Of a DNA stretch of 64,000 nt, positions 16,622-26,264 are shown one piece after another (the first letter of the stretch is position 1; every line of letters starts with the position of its first letter). The stretch lies in the NCBI GenBank assembly GCA_963711675.1, contig CAVQFB010000013.1:124001-188000 (forward strand), given 5' to 3'. A program made the translations under genes and the position numbers. Below the pieces are notes generated by a model. That model saw only the letters and a list, made by a program, of their open reading frames with translations. It made no database searches and had not been told where the DNA came from. This DNA comes from CAVQFB01 sp963711675 (lineage in GTDB: Bacteria; Acidobacteriota; Terriglobia; Terriglobales; Acidobacteriaceae).

Positions 16622-17396
16622 GCGTTCACGAACAATTCGCGGAAGAATCTGGCTCTCTACGCCATCGGCTCGCTTCAGGAAGATGAGCGTCTCGCTCTCG
16701 AGAAGCACCTGGAGGGCTGCGCCGACTGTCGTCGCGAACTGGAACTGTTGCGCGGCGACGTCGCGTTGCTGGCGCTTTCTACAGCCGGACCGGTGCCTCC
16801 GCAGCGCGCCCGCCAGCGCCTGATGAATGCGGTGAACCGCGAACCCAGAGTCCCCGTAGCTTTGCCCTCCAGGCGCGTGATTCCGTGGTGGAGTGCAGTC
16901 GGTTGGGCAGCCGCTGCCGCGATGTTTCTGGTGGTTGCGCTTTTGTGGAAGCAGAATGGGGATCTGGTTCAGCGAATTGCGAGCTTGCAGTCCGATGCGA
17001 GCTAGCTCAGCAGGCGCAACTTGCGCAGGCGAAAGAGATCGTCAATACGCTTACTGCCGAGGATGCTCAACGAGTGACGCTGGTCGCGGCCAAGACGCCG
17101 CCGCAGCCGCAAGGAAAAGCGATCTATCTTCGTCGCAAAGGCAGCCTGATATTTCTGGCAAACAACCTTGCGCCATTGCCGCCGCAGCGAGCCTACGAGC
17201 TCTGGTTGCTGCCTCCGACGGGATCTCCTATTCCTGCGGGTGTTTTCAAGCCGGATTCCCACGGCAGCGCGACGGTGGTGAATCCGCCGCTGCCTCCCGG
17301 CGTGGAAGCCAAAGGCATTCGCGATCACGGTGGAACCGGAAGGCGGGATCGGCGGCGCCAACCTCAGCCATCATCATGCTGGGCGCCGGAGAATAG
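16618..17396 (+). pseudogene. anti-sigma factor (RskA/anti-sigma-K type), broken by four indels
   Basis: The product would hold the ECF sigma factor inactive at the inner membrane. After an ATGA overlap with the sigma gene come the zinc anti-sigma motif HLEGCADC, one membrane helix (WWSAVGWAAAAAMFLVVALLW), and a periplasmic anti-sigma-K domain (AIYLRRKGSLIFLANNLAPLPPQRAYELWLLPPTG ... AGVFKPD), ending SAIIMLGAGE. These parts lie in successive different frames. Undoing an extra A near 16646, a missing base near 16999, an extra G at about 17314 and an extra G at about 17345 gives one clean 258-residue protein. Unless corrected, no full-length protein can be made and the sigma factor would be unrestrained. 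Confidence 0.8.
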
Positions 17397-17428
17397 AAAC
17401 CCGGAGGAAGTGGCGTCCTGGTCCGGGC

Positions 17429-17983
17429 CTAGTTGAGCAGACTCATGTTGGTGCCGATTATTCTGGCGGCAATGCCCAGCCGCCGCAGTTCTTCCGGTGT
17501 AAAGTCCGGTCCACACGAATTCAGGTCGTGGCCCTTCCGGGAAATCTGCAGGATTCCGCAAACTTTCCCGCCCTCATCGAGCACAGGCACCGACATGAGC
17601 TTCTGAATGACCTGAGGATCCGACTGGCCCTCATTTCCCGGCTCACGCAGCTTGATACTTTCAAAGATGCTGATGTGGCGGACCTTGGTGAAGCTGTTGA
17701 ATATCTCCGGCTTCTTCGTGAGCGCCGTCCTCGCCGCGATGGCCGATCCAGATATAGGAATCGTTCCCGCGGATCTTAGTGCCACCGGATACAGAAATCG
17801 CAGCAGGTTCCCGCGCACGCCCAATAGGGCGATCTCGCTGTCGCGCACAGAGAAGATCTTGGTCAATTCCTTGCAGCAGCTCTCCGGTGAAGCCTGTTCA
17901 CCGATCAAAACTTGTTCGAGCCGTTGCAGGTCAGCGGGAATCTCGAGTTCTTGGCAATTTGCTACTGCCGTGCTGTCGTCCAT
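17429..17983 (-). CDS. GAF-domain protein
   Basis: A 184-residue soluble protein made almost wholly of a GAF domain: CCKELTKIFSVRDSEIALLGVRGNLLRFLYPVAL, then GSAIAARTALTKKPEIFN, then LMSVPVLDEGGKVCGILQISRKG, and a final PDFTPEELRRLGIAARIIG. GAF domains bind small ligands or cyclic nucleotides; there is no output domain here, so it may act on a partner. I choose ATG 17983 (GGGGAT 8 bases upstream); a longer frame to 18091 looks non-coding. It is convergent with the anti-sigma gene. Confidence 0.75.
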   Translation of the reverse strand: MDDSTAVANCQELEIPADLQRLEQVLIGEQASPESCCKELTKIFSVRDSEIALLGVRGNLLRFLYPVALRSAGTIPISGSAIAARTALTKKPEIFNSFTKVRHISIFESIKLREPGNEGQSDPQVIQKLMSVPVLDEGGKVCGILQISRKGHDLNSCGPDFTPEELRRLGIAARIIGTNMSLLN

Positions 17984-18286
17984 ATGCCATCCCCGTAGCG
18001 TCAAACTTCGCCGCTGGAATCGCTTCTCCCGGAACCCAGGGAAAAACCGCATGTTTCGCCGCACGTGAGTGACCAGTTTGGAGGACTCCAAAGTAACCAG
18101 CCTTCAGAATTGGAAGTTCTTTGCCTTCAATGTATGACCCAGAAAAATCGCGTATGCGCCGCACGACGGAAGAGGACCTGGCTCCGCCGGATGACAAATC
18201 GTGTCAATCAGGCAATCCGGAATTGCCAAGCAGAGGCGGCCTGGCCCGAAGGCCTATACACCTCATGAAAGTTCGCCTCCGTCGCT
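17984..18286. other. intergenic region, 303 bp
   Basis: This lies between the 3' end of the porin gene and the GAF gene, both on the minus strand. It contains a short GGCC-CGAA-GGCC stem about 50 bp after the porin stop, which may help end the porin transcript. No open frame with protein character is seen. Confidence 0.4.
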
Positions 18287-20212
18287 TCAGAACGTAAAAG
18301 TCGGCCCGATCTCCGTGCGAATGTCCTGCCACTGACGGGCGGGATAACCGCGATAGATCGGAAACGGCTTAAGTCCCGTCGGATCTCCCACTGCCCGCGT
18401 GCGATAGTACGACTGCTCCGCCGTAAAGGAGACCAGATTGTTCAGCTTGTAGTTGAGCGTCGCCGCGGCCAGGTCATTTTTCTGGCGCTGGTTGCCCAAG
18501 TGCCGGACATCACTGGCGTTCGCCTCGTCGTACGCGTAGTAGAGATACAACACCCATCCCGCATTGCGCCCGCCGGGTTCAGCGTTGAAGATTCGGCCCA
18601 ACGGAAATCCCAGGTTGACGAATCCTCCTTGAGCGCGCACCGGGCGTTGCGGTGCCACTACGGGCACCCCGCCACGGAAGCCAAAGAGCAAGGCGGACGA
18701 TGCATCGTTCGAAAGCCCTTCCACCACCGGAGCGCCCGCGTCGAACGAACCCGGATCGTTGAAGTTGGAGAATAAGCTGCCCACGAGGTACCAGCGCAGA
18801 TCTCCACCTCTCCAGTACTTGGTTGAAAGCGTCACATAGCGAGTTGGCAACTGCAGTTCGGCGGTGTAGCCCCAGCGCTGGCTGCTCAATGACGTTCCCG
18901 CTGGGAAAGCATCTTGAAACACCTTCGCGTTCGCCGGGCAACCGGCGGTGGTCGCTGGACAGAGTGGAATATCTGCGGCGCGTACCAGGGCCGCGCGTTC
19001 TCCCTGAACACCGCTGAAGATCATCTGGGCAGGAGCAACGCCCGGCCCTTTGTCGAGCTGCCACTGTGTCACCAAGCGAGCCTGAACCTCCGGCCGGGCC
19101 GAGTCAGCCCCCTGCCGCTCGCCATACCCAAGTTGGTTGTCCACCGACTTGGGGTCGTTGCCGAACGCCGGCATCACCACGGCGACTTCAGGTTGGAAAA
19201 AAAGACTCCGCGACCCGCCAACTTTGTGTCCGACGCCGAAGCGAAACTGGGGAGCGCGTTCATACAGTGTGCCGAAGCCTAAACCCAGCCCCGTCGTCTC
19301 ATACAGTGCGGGCAACGTTGAAGAACCGAATGGTGTCCAGTCCTGCCCGAACAGCGCGAAGACGCTCGTCGCATCGCTTAGCTTGTGATCGATCCTTCCG
19401 TATGCCAAACGAATCGATGCCTGGCTGGAGCGGACCGTCGAGACGTTGCGGTTCAGGCTGCGAGTGAAGTTGCCTTCAAAATCGAACTCGAATTTGCCCG
19501 TGATCGAAGTGTTCTTGCTCGCGTCAGGCCATTCGAAGCTGGTGCCGAAGCGTGCGAATCGAGCTTTGGCGTGAAACTCAGGAGCGCCGTTAGGGCCGGG
19601 ATCAAATGCGGTAGATCCGGTGCTCGTGACAACATTGATGAACCCCGGAAGTGGCATGTCCGTCCCGTAAGGCGACGAGCTGTCATAGATGGTGCTGGCC
19701 TTGACGATACCGTAGAGTTTGATCCTGGCTCCGCTGCCCAGCTTGATATCGGGAATCATGCCGTTCACCGGCGAAGGCTCCAACTGCAGCACTCGCTGCG
19801 GCGCCACGGCGGGAATGACTTTTGGCGCTTCCGGCTTCGCCGCCTTAGTCTCCGGAACCGAAGCAGGCGCAACTGGTGGAAGCACGGGTGTCGTCGAGGC
19901 CACGAGATCCTTGGGAACCTGCGTCGAAGCGGGCGGTGTCGAGAGCGACTCGTAGTCCTCGGCCGTGATCACTCCCTTTTGCCTCAGTAGAAGGAGCAGT
20001 TGCTGGCGTTGCTCGCTCGCGGCCTCCTTCAGGGAAGCGGCATCGTCGCTCGTCAGTATCCCTTTGCTGATCAGGACTTGAACGAGTGCGTCATCGGGTG
20101 AATTGGGATTGGCGGCGCTGTGGGAGTCTGCGCCATAAACGCGGCTACCGATCAGAAGAAATAAGACGCTGATAATTGCGGCAAGAATGCGATGTAAAGA
20201 AAGAGAGCGCAT
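18287..20212 (-). CDS. outer-membrane beta-barrel porin, DcaP-like
   Basis: A 641-residue protein. A signal peptide (residues 1-27) is followed by a helical, SHOCT-like region with two repeats (LVQVLISKGILTSDDAASLKEAASE, LLLLLRQKGVITAEDYESLSTPP), then a Pro-rich linker. From about residue 150 it reads as a barrel with alternating short strands (IKLYGIVKASTIYDSS, KARFARFGTSFEWPD, ITGKFEFDFEGNF, SIRLAYGRIDHKL, FALFGQDWTPFG), ending in Phe (IGPTFTF), the outer-membrane sorting signal. DcaP-like porins carry anions such as dicarboxylates; the substrate here is unknown. ATG 20212 follows GGAGG. Upstream is an array of GTCACG half-sites. Confidence 0.8.
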   Translation of the reverse strand: MRSLSLHRILAAIISVLFLLIGSRVYGADSHSAANPNSPDDALVQVLISKGILTSDDAASLKEAASEQRQQLLLLLRQKGVITAEDYESLSTPPASTQVPKDLVASTTPVLPPVAPASVPETKAAKPEAPKVIPAVAPQRVLQLEPSPVNGMIPDIKLGSGARIKLYGIVKASTIYDSSSPYGTDMPLPGFINVVTSTGSTAFDPGPNGAPEFHAKARFARFGTSFEWPDASKNTSITGKFEFDFEGNFTRSLNRNVSTVRSSQASIRLAYGRIDHKLSDATSVFALFGQDWTPFGSSTLPALYETTGLGLGFGTLYERAPQFRFGVGHKVGGSRSLFFQPEVAVVMPAFGNDPKSVDNQLGYGERQGADSARPEVQARLVTQWQLDKGPGVAPAQMIFSGVQGERAALVRAADIPLCPATTAGCPANAKVFQDAFPAGTSLSSQRWGYTAELQLPTRYVTLSTKYWRGGDLRWYLVGSLFSNFNDPGSFDAGAPVVEGLSNDASSALLFGFRGGVPVVAPQRPVRAQGGFVNLGFPLGRIFNAEPGGRNAGWVLYLYYAYDEANASDVRHLGNQRQKNDLAAATLNYKLNNLVSFTAEQSYYRTRAVGDPTGLKPFPIYRGYPARQWQDIRTEIGPTFTF

Positions 20213-20354
20213 GATAAAGCGATCCTCCAAACCCTTGCCAACATGCCGGATCTTGCGAATGGACCTGAAGGGGACCTGCCAAACTGCTGCTCGGACCGTC
20301 ATTAAGTGCGATTTGTGTTCAGCTGTTCGGTGCGGCGATTGTGCGGCGAGTCCG

Positions 20355-20379
20355 GTCACGCGTCCGTGACTACAGTCAC
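20355..20379 (-). promoter_or_regulatory. overlapping palindromes upstream of porin gene
   Basis: GTCACGCGTCCGTGAC (20355-20370; 6-bp arms, 4-bp centre) overlaps GTGACTACAGTCAC (20366-20379; 5-bp arms). So three GTCACG/CGTGAC half-sites alternate within 27 bp, about 145 bp before the porin ATG. This looks like a cooperative operator for a dimeric regulator. The regulator is unknown. Confidence 0.5.
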
Positions 20380-20473
20380 GCGATGGTTGTTCGTTTTGAC
20401 CAAGGGCTGTGGAAGGTTCGGCAGTTGTAACGACTCGGCGGAGTTGCTCAGTTAAAACCGGGCTCTCCCACCC

Positions 20474-20929
20474 TCACTTGCCAGGGTCCGCGACGTCGAG
20501 GAACTTGCCGGCGTATTTCGCATCTGGCATCAGGCAGATGTCGTATTTGCCAAATATCCGGTAGCGGTTGTGGGCAACGAGGTTATACAGGGGATCCCGC
20601 AAGAATCGGGGGACTACCCTGAATACCGCCGCGGCAAACCGCCAGAATCCACCAAGCGCGCTGACGATGAAAATGACGGCCTCTGAACGGCCGAGTAACC
20701 TTTCATCCGCCTGCTCAACGTTCAGCACAACATAAACGGTGTCTAGATCATTTGCTCGGATTCCATGACGGTTCAATATGGTGCGGGCGGCGTCGCTTTG
20801 CAGGGACGCGAAGCGGAACCGGTCTTCGCGATCGCGCTTGAGGACAAACGTGTTCAAACGATTGCATAGGCCGCAAACTCCATCGTAAAGAATGATGGGA
20901 TGAGACGGAATTTCTTGCTTCGGATTCAC
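20474..20929 (-). CDS. DCC-family (DUF393) thiol-disulfide oxidoreductase
   Basis: A 151-residue thioredoxin-fold-like protein. It opens with the DCC signature YDGVCGLCNRL, with Cys19 and Cys22 forming the CxxC pair. Other typical blocks are RDREDRFRFASLQSD and LGRSEAVIFIVSALGGFWRFA, then a PRFLRDPLYNLVAHNRYRIFG ending. DUF393 proteins are small predicted oxidoreductases of unknown substrate. ATG 20929 is in frame with the motif. It precedes the porin gene on the same strand by about 260 bp. Confidence 0.88.
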   Translation of the reverse strand: MNPKQEIPSHPIILYDGVCGLCNRLNTFVLKRDREDRFRFASLQSDAARTILNRHGIRANDLDTVYVVLNVEQADERLLGRSEAVIFIVSALGGFWRFAAAVFRVVPRFLRDPLYNLVAHNRYRIFGKYDICLMPDAKYAGKFLDVADPGK

Positions 20930-21160
20930 GTAGGTATTTTTCGCGATTCAGCCACCGCCCAGCCGGGCTTGAGGCCTAGTCTACCGAGAGCTGGAGGGTA
21001 ACGCCTAACCCCGTAAACATCCCAACCTCGTTTTCCGAGGCTCTAACCGACTTCCCCATAGGACGGGCAAACGTGGAACTTGTGATCCCGTTCTGGTTCT
21101 ACCCCCTGTTTTCACGGGGCGAACGGCGCCCTAACCCCAGTGTTTACGGCCTGGCAACGC

Positions 21161-21180
21161 CTTGTGACCGTTATCACAAG
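21161..21180 (+). promoter_or_regulatory. Rex/CRP-type operator in the 374-bp region before PFOR
   Basis: CTTGTGACCGTTATCACAAG is an inverted repeat with 7-bp arms and a 6-bp centre. It fits both the redox-sensor Rex form (TTGTGA-N6-TCACAA) and the CRP form (TGTGA-N6-TCACA). It is 124 bp before the PFOR ATG. A lone half-site (CTTGTGA) occurs at 21079-21085. Rex control of pyruvate oxidation by the NADH/NAD+ ratio is known in other bacteria; here it is inferred. The rest of the 20930-21303 region shows no gene. Confidence 0.62.
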
Positions 21181-21303
21181 CCTCGGTGACCCTCGTTGCC
21201 GACGCCACCTGCTCCCTCCTCATATGCTGGACTACGTCGAGGACCAAACTGTATCCAGCCGGATCGTTACGTTTGGCCCGTTCGCCAAACGCAGGGGAGA
21301 CAC

Positions 21304-24300
21304 ATGAAGCGCAAGGTCAAGACCATGGACGCCAATGAAGCGGTCGCCCACGTGGCGTATCGCGTCAATGAAGTAATTGCCATCTATCCCATCACGCCAT
21401 CCTCGACGATGGGTGAGTGGGCCGACGAATGGGCCTCCCAGGGTGTCAAAAATATCTGGGGCACGGTGCCGCACGTGATGGAGATGCAGAGCGAAGGCGG
21501 AGCGGCGGGCGCGGTGCATGGTGCGCTGCAGACAGGCTCGCTCGCCACGACTTTTACTGCTTCGCAGGGATTGCTGCTCATGATTCCGAACATGAACAAG
21601 ATCGCCGGCGAGCTGACGCCAACCGCATTTCATGTTTCGGCGCGCACGGTGGCCACCCATGCCCTCTCCATTTTCGGCGATCACAGCGACGTCATGTTCT
21701 GCCGCACCACGGGCTACGCCATGCTTTGCTCCAATTCCGTGCAGGAAGCCATGGACCTCGCCCTCGTCGCACATGCCGCCATCGCTCGAGTCTCGACTTC
21801 CCTTCCTGCACTTCTTCGATGGCTTCCGCACCTCCCACGAAGTGAACAAAGTTGAAATGCTGAACGAAGATGACATGCGCGCCCTCATCAACATGGACCG
21901 CGTCTTCGAACACCGTCAGCGCTCTCTATCGCCGGAACACCCTGTTCTTCGGGGCACAGCCCAGAATCCTGACGTGTTTTTCCAGATGCGCGAGCGCAGC
22001 AATCCTTATTACGACGCCTGCCCGGAGCTTACCCAGCGCACCATGGACCGGTTCTCCGAGGTGGTCGGACGTTCTTATCACCTCTTTGATTACTTCGGCG
22101 CACCCGATGCCGATCGAGTTCTGGTGATGATGGGGTCCGGCGCGGAAGCTGCACACGAAACCGTGGAATACCTCAATTCCCGGCGGTGAGAAGCTTGGCC
22201 TCCTGAAAGTCCGCTTATACCGGCCGTTCTCGGTGAAGGATTTCATGGAAGCCATCCCCGCAACCGTTCGCAAGATCGCCGTTCTCGATCGCACCAAAGA
22301 AGCGGGCGCCGCCGGAGAGCCCCTCTATCTGGATGTCGTCAACGCGATCCACCAAGGTCTGAAAAACGGCTACGGCCAATTGCGAACGATGCCCAACGTA
22401 GTGGGCGGACGCTACGGCCTGTCTTCGAAAGAATTCACTCCGGCGATGGTCAAAGCCGTTTACGACAACATCACTTCAGAGAAGCCGAAGGAGAATTTCA
22501 CGGTCGGCATTCAGGATGACGTGGGCGGCAGCAGCCTTCGCTATGACTCTGGTTTCTCCACCGAACCCAGCAGCGTCGTGCGCGCCATGTTCTACGGACT
22601 GGGCGCGGATGGTACGGTTGGCGCAAACAAGAATTCCATCAAGATCATCGGCGAGAACACCGACAACTACGCCCAGGGATATTTTGTCTACGACTCGAAG
22701 AAGTCCGGCGCGGTAACGGTATCGCATCTTCGCTTCGGACCCAAGCCCATCCGCTCGACCTATCTCGTCTCTCAGGCGAACTTCGTTGCTTGTCACCAGT
22801 GGATCTTCCTCGAGCGTTACAACATGCTGGCGTCGCTCGTGCCCGGCGGCACGTTCCTGCTCAATAGCCCCTTCGGACCTGACGAAGTCTGGGACAAGCT
22901 TCCCCGCTTGGTGCAACAGCAACTGATCGACAAGCGTGCCAGGTTCTACGTGATTGATGCCTACAACGTCGCGCGCGACACCGGCATGGGCAGTCGCATG
23001 AACACCATCATGCAGGTGTGCTTCTTCGCCATCTCGCAGGTGTTGCCGAGAGAGGAAGCAATCGAGGCGATTCGCAAGTCCATTCGCGACACCTACGGCC
23101 GGAAGGGCGAGGAGATCGTTCAGAAGAACATCAAGGCAGTGGATGAAACTCTGGCGCACTTATTCGAGGTGAAGATCCCGGCCACAGTCAGCAGCAAGAG
23201 CGAGATGCCGCCACCGTTCTCCGGTGACGCTCCCAAGTTCGAGCGCGATGTCCTGGGCACAATTTACGCTGGTCTCGGCGACGAACTTCCCGTGAGCGCC
23301 TTCCCCATCGATGGCACCTTCCCTACCGGCACTGCGAAATGGGAGAAGCGCAACTTGGCACTCGACATTCCGGTGTGGGATACCAAGACCTGCATTCAAT
23401 GCGGCAAGTGCGCCATGGTCTGCCCGCACGCCGTGATTCGAATCAAGGTCTACGAACGAGAAGCACCTCGCCGGCGCACCCTCCACTTTCAAGTCGACTG
23501 AAGCTCGTGACCGCGAATGGGCTGGCTTAAAGTACAGCATTCAGGTTGCCCCCGAAGATTGCACTGGTTGCAGCATTTGCGTGGAGGTCTGTCCCGCCAA
23601 GAACAAGGCTGAGACCCGGCTGAAAGCGATCAACATGCAGCCGCAGCCGCCTTTGCGTTTCCCCGAGCGCGAGAACTGGGAATTCTTCCTCAAGATTCCG
23701 GAACTCGATCGCCGGCAGATTAAGGTCACCAACATTCGCCAGCAACAGGTTCAGGAGCCGCTGTTTGAATTCTCAGGCGCCTGCTCGGGTTGCGGCGAGA
23801 CGCCTTACCTTAAATTGCTCTCGCAACTCTTCGGCGATCGTGCCGTCGTCGCGAATGCGACAGGCTGCTCTTCCATCTACGGCGGTAATCTCCCCACGAC
23901 ACCATGGTCCAAGAACGCTGACGGCCGCGGACCCGCCTGGTCGAACTCACTCTTCGAAGACAACGCCGAGTTTGGCCTCGGCTTCCGTCTGTCGATCGAC
24001 AAGCAGACCGAATTCGCCCGTGAGCTGGTGAAACGCGTCGTCGGGCAGCATCGGCGAAGAACTCACCAACGCCCTACTCACCTCCCCGCAGAAGGATGAA
24101 TCCGACATCTACGAGCAGCGCCAACGCGTCTCCCTGCTGAAAGAACGCTTGCAGGGATCGGATTCGATCGATGCCAAACAACTGCTCACGCTCGCCGACA
24201 TGCTGGTAAAGAGGAGCGTATGGATCGTCGGCGGCGACGGCTGGGCCTATGACATCGGCTACGGTGGACTGGATCATGTGCTCGCCAGCGGCCGAAATGT

Positions 24301-24952
24301 GAACCTCCTTGTCCTCGACACTGAGGTCTACTCCAACACCGGCGGGCAATCGTCCAAATCCACTCCCCGCGCTGCGGTCGCAAAATTCGCCGCGGGCGGC
24401 AAACCGGGTCCCAAGAAGGATCTGGGCCTTATGGCGATGAGCTATGGCAACGTCTACGTCGCGAGTGTTGCCATGGGAGCCAAAGACGAGCACACCCTGA
24501 AGGCATTCCTCGAAGCCGAAGCCTACAACGGCCCCAGCCTCATCATTGCCTACTCGCACTGCATCGCGCACGGCATCGATATGACCACCGGCATGACCGA
24601 CCAGAAGGTAGCGGTCGAGACCGGCCAGTGGATGCTGTATCGCTACCACCCGGAACGCGCCGAACAGGGAGAGAATCCGCTCCAGCTCGATTCGCGCGCT
24701 CCCACCAAGAAAGTTCAGGAATTCCTGAACATGGAGACTCGCTTCAAGATGCTCACCAAGAGCAAACCTGAAGACGCAAAGGAACTTTGGAAGCAAGCCC
24801 AGCACGACGCCGAAGTCCGGTACCGCTTCTACGAATACCTGTCGCAAAGAAAGATGGGCAGCGGGAACGGCAAGCCTGCTTCGGCTCCCGTGGAATCGCG
24901 CGAAGCGACTACTAAAACCGAGAAGCCGAGTCCTGTGGGCACCGCGAAGTAG
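21304..24952 (+). pseudogene. nifJ: pyruvate:ferredoxin (flavodoxin) oxidoreductase, single-chain, with four frameshifts
   Basis: PFOR oxidises pyruvate to acetyl-CoA and CO2 and reduces ferredoxin. The frame order is: pyrimidine-binding domain (AIYPITPSSTMGEWADEW; SEGGAAGAVHGALQTG; 21304 to ~21784); second part (LESRLPFLHFFDGFRTSHEVNK, to ~22183); third part with domain III and the first 4Fe-4S motif (CIQCGKCAMVCP, to ~23463); fourth part with the second 4Fe-4S motif (CTGCSICVEVCP) and start of the TPP domain (ACSGCGETPYLKLL, GCSSIYGG, to ~24044); last part with DTEVYSNTGGQSSKSTP to the end. Each junction needs removal of one base. Corrected, it is 1214 residues, normal for the family, with every motif intact. 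Start ATG 21304 follows GGGGAG. Confidence 0.9.
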
Positions 24953-24973
24953 AGATCGGCAAGGAGAGCTAAC

Positions 24974-26014
24974 ATGATCGACCTGAGCACAACCTACCTG
25001 GGCCTGCATTTGCGGACGCCGCTCGTGCCTTCGGCATCGCCTCTTTCGCAGGAGATCGACGGCGTTCGGCGTCTGGAAGATTCCGGAGCCTCCGCCGTGG
25101 TGTTGTCTTCCTTATTTGAAGAGCAGTTGCGCCAGGAGAGCTTCGAACTGGACGACCGCCTCTCCGCCGGCACCGAGAGCTTCGCCGAGTCACTCACCTT
25201 TTTTCCTCAACCGAGCGAATTCCATCTTGGACCGGAAGGCTATCTTAACCACATCCGCAAGGCGAAAGAGGCAGTGGGCATTCCGATCATCGCCAGTCTC
25301 AATGGCGCCACCGTCGGTGGCTGGACCGACTACGCGAGACAGATCGAGCAAGCCGGAGCCGACGCGCTCGAGTGCAACATCTACGCGCTCGCCACCAATC
25401 CTGACCTCAGCTCAGCGGAGATCGAGCAAACCTATCTCGACATCGTGCGCGCGGTGAAGTCGGTGGTGTCCATACCTGTAGCAGTAAAGTTGAGTCCGTT
25501 TTTCAGCAATCTGGCAAACATGGCGAAGCGCCTCGACGCGTTAGGGGTCGACGGCCTGGTTCTGTTCAACCGCTTCTACCAGCCCGACATCGATCTCGAG
25601 GAGCTGGAACTGAAGCCCAACGTGCTCCTTAGCACGCCGCAGGCGCTGCGTTTGCCCCTGACGTGGATTGGCATTCTCTACGCGCGCGTACGCGCCAGTC
25701 TTGCCGCCACCAGCGGCATTCACGGCCCGGAAGACGTAATCAAACTTCTCATGGTCGGCGCCAACGTCACCATGTTGTGCTCCACGCTGCTGCGCAACGG
25801 CATGAGCCACTTGCGCGACATCGAACACGGAGTCTACGAGTGGATGGAGCGCCGTGAGTACGAATCGGTTCGCCAGATGCAAGGCAGCATGAGCCAGCTG
25901 CGCTGCCCCGATCCCGGAGCCTTCGAGCGCGCCCAATACATGCGCGCGGTGAAGAGTACGCAGCATGTAATGGTTACGGGAAAAGAAGCTTGGAGAATTC
26001 TGAGCGGCGACTAA
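24974..26014 (+). CDS. dihydroorotate dehydrogenase-like flavoprotein
   Basis: A 346-residue TIM-barrel protein of the dihydroorotate dehydrogenase/PreA superfamily. Visible blocks: LGLHLRTPLVPSASPLSQ, GVRRLEDSGASAVVLSSLFEEQLR, IPIIASLNGATVGGWTDYARQIEQAGADALECNIY, IPVAVKLSPFFSNLANMAKRLDALGVDGLVLFNRFYQPDID, and a phosphate-binding SGIHGPEDVIKLLMVGANVTMLCSTLL for FMN. It starts 22 bp after PFOR, with AAGGAG in front of the ATG. Genes of this type often follow PFOR, so a redox partner role is more likely than pyrimidine synthesis (inference). Confidence 0.85.
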   Translation: MIDLSTTYLGLHLRTPLVPSASPLSQEIDGVRRLEDSGASAVVLSSLFEEQLRQESFELDDRLSAGTESFAESLTFFPQPSEFHLGPEGYLNHIRKAKEAVGIPIIASLNGATVGGWTDYARQIEQAGADALECNIYALATNPDLSSAEIEQTYLDIVRAVKSVVSIPVAVKLSPFFSNLANMAKRLDALGVDGLVLFNRFYQPDIDLEELELKPNVLLSTPQALRLPLTWIGILYARVRASLAATSGIHGPEDVIKLLMVGANVTMLCSTLLRNGMSHLRDIEHGVYEWMERREYESVRQMQGSMSQLRCPDPGAFERAQYMRAVKSTQHVMVTGKEAWRILSGD

Positions 26015-26144
26015 CGCCCTGGCAGCTCAGAAGTCGGTGCCTGGCTGACGACAGCGATCCTCCTTAAATCCTCAGAGCGATTTGCCGTCTACCTGCCTGC
26101 AGTAATCCGGACATGGATGCGCGGCGAGACTGCCTCTTCACTCG

Positions 26145-26173
26145 TTGACACCCGGATGTGCCGGAAGGATAAT
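26145..26173 (+). promoter_or_regulatory. sigma-70 promoter for the FG-GAP protein
   Basis: A perfect -35 TTGACA (26145-26150) is 17 bp from a -10 GATAAT (26168-26173). It is the best housekeeping promoter match in the window. The FG-GAP gene start (26265) lies about 85 bases downstream. It also overlaps an apparent upstream ATG frame, which I therefore do not use. Confidence 0.65.
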
Positions 26174-26264
26174 CTCGCTGCATTCGCTATGTCTCGGGAA
26201 TCGGACTATCCGACGGCTGAGGTTTAACCATACCTCTCTCCGCCTCGTGTCGCCGGAGGCCTAC

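Noticed and set aside
24074..25009. 311-residue minus-strand frame over the end of PFOR
   Set aside because: Antisense to the TPP domain of PFOR; no motif of its own.
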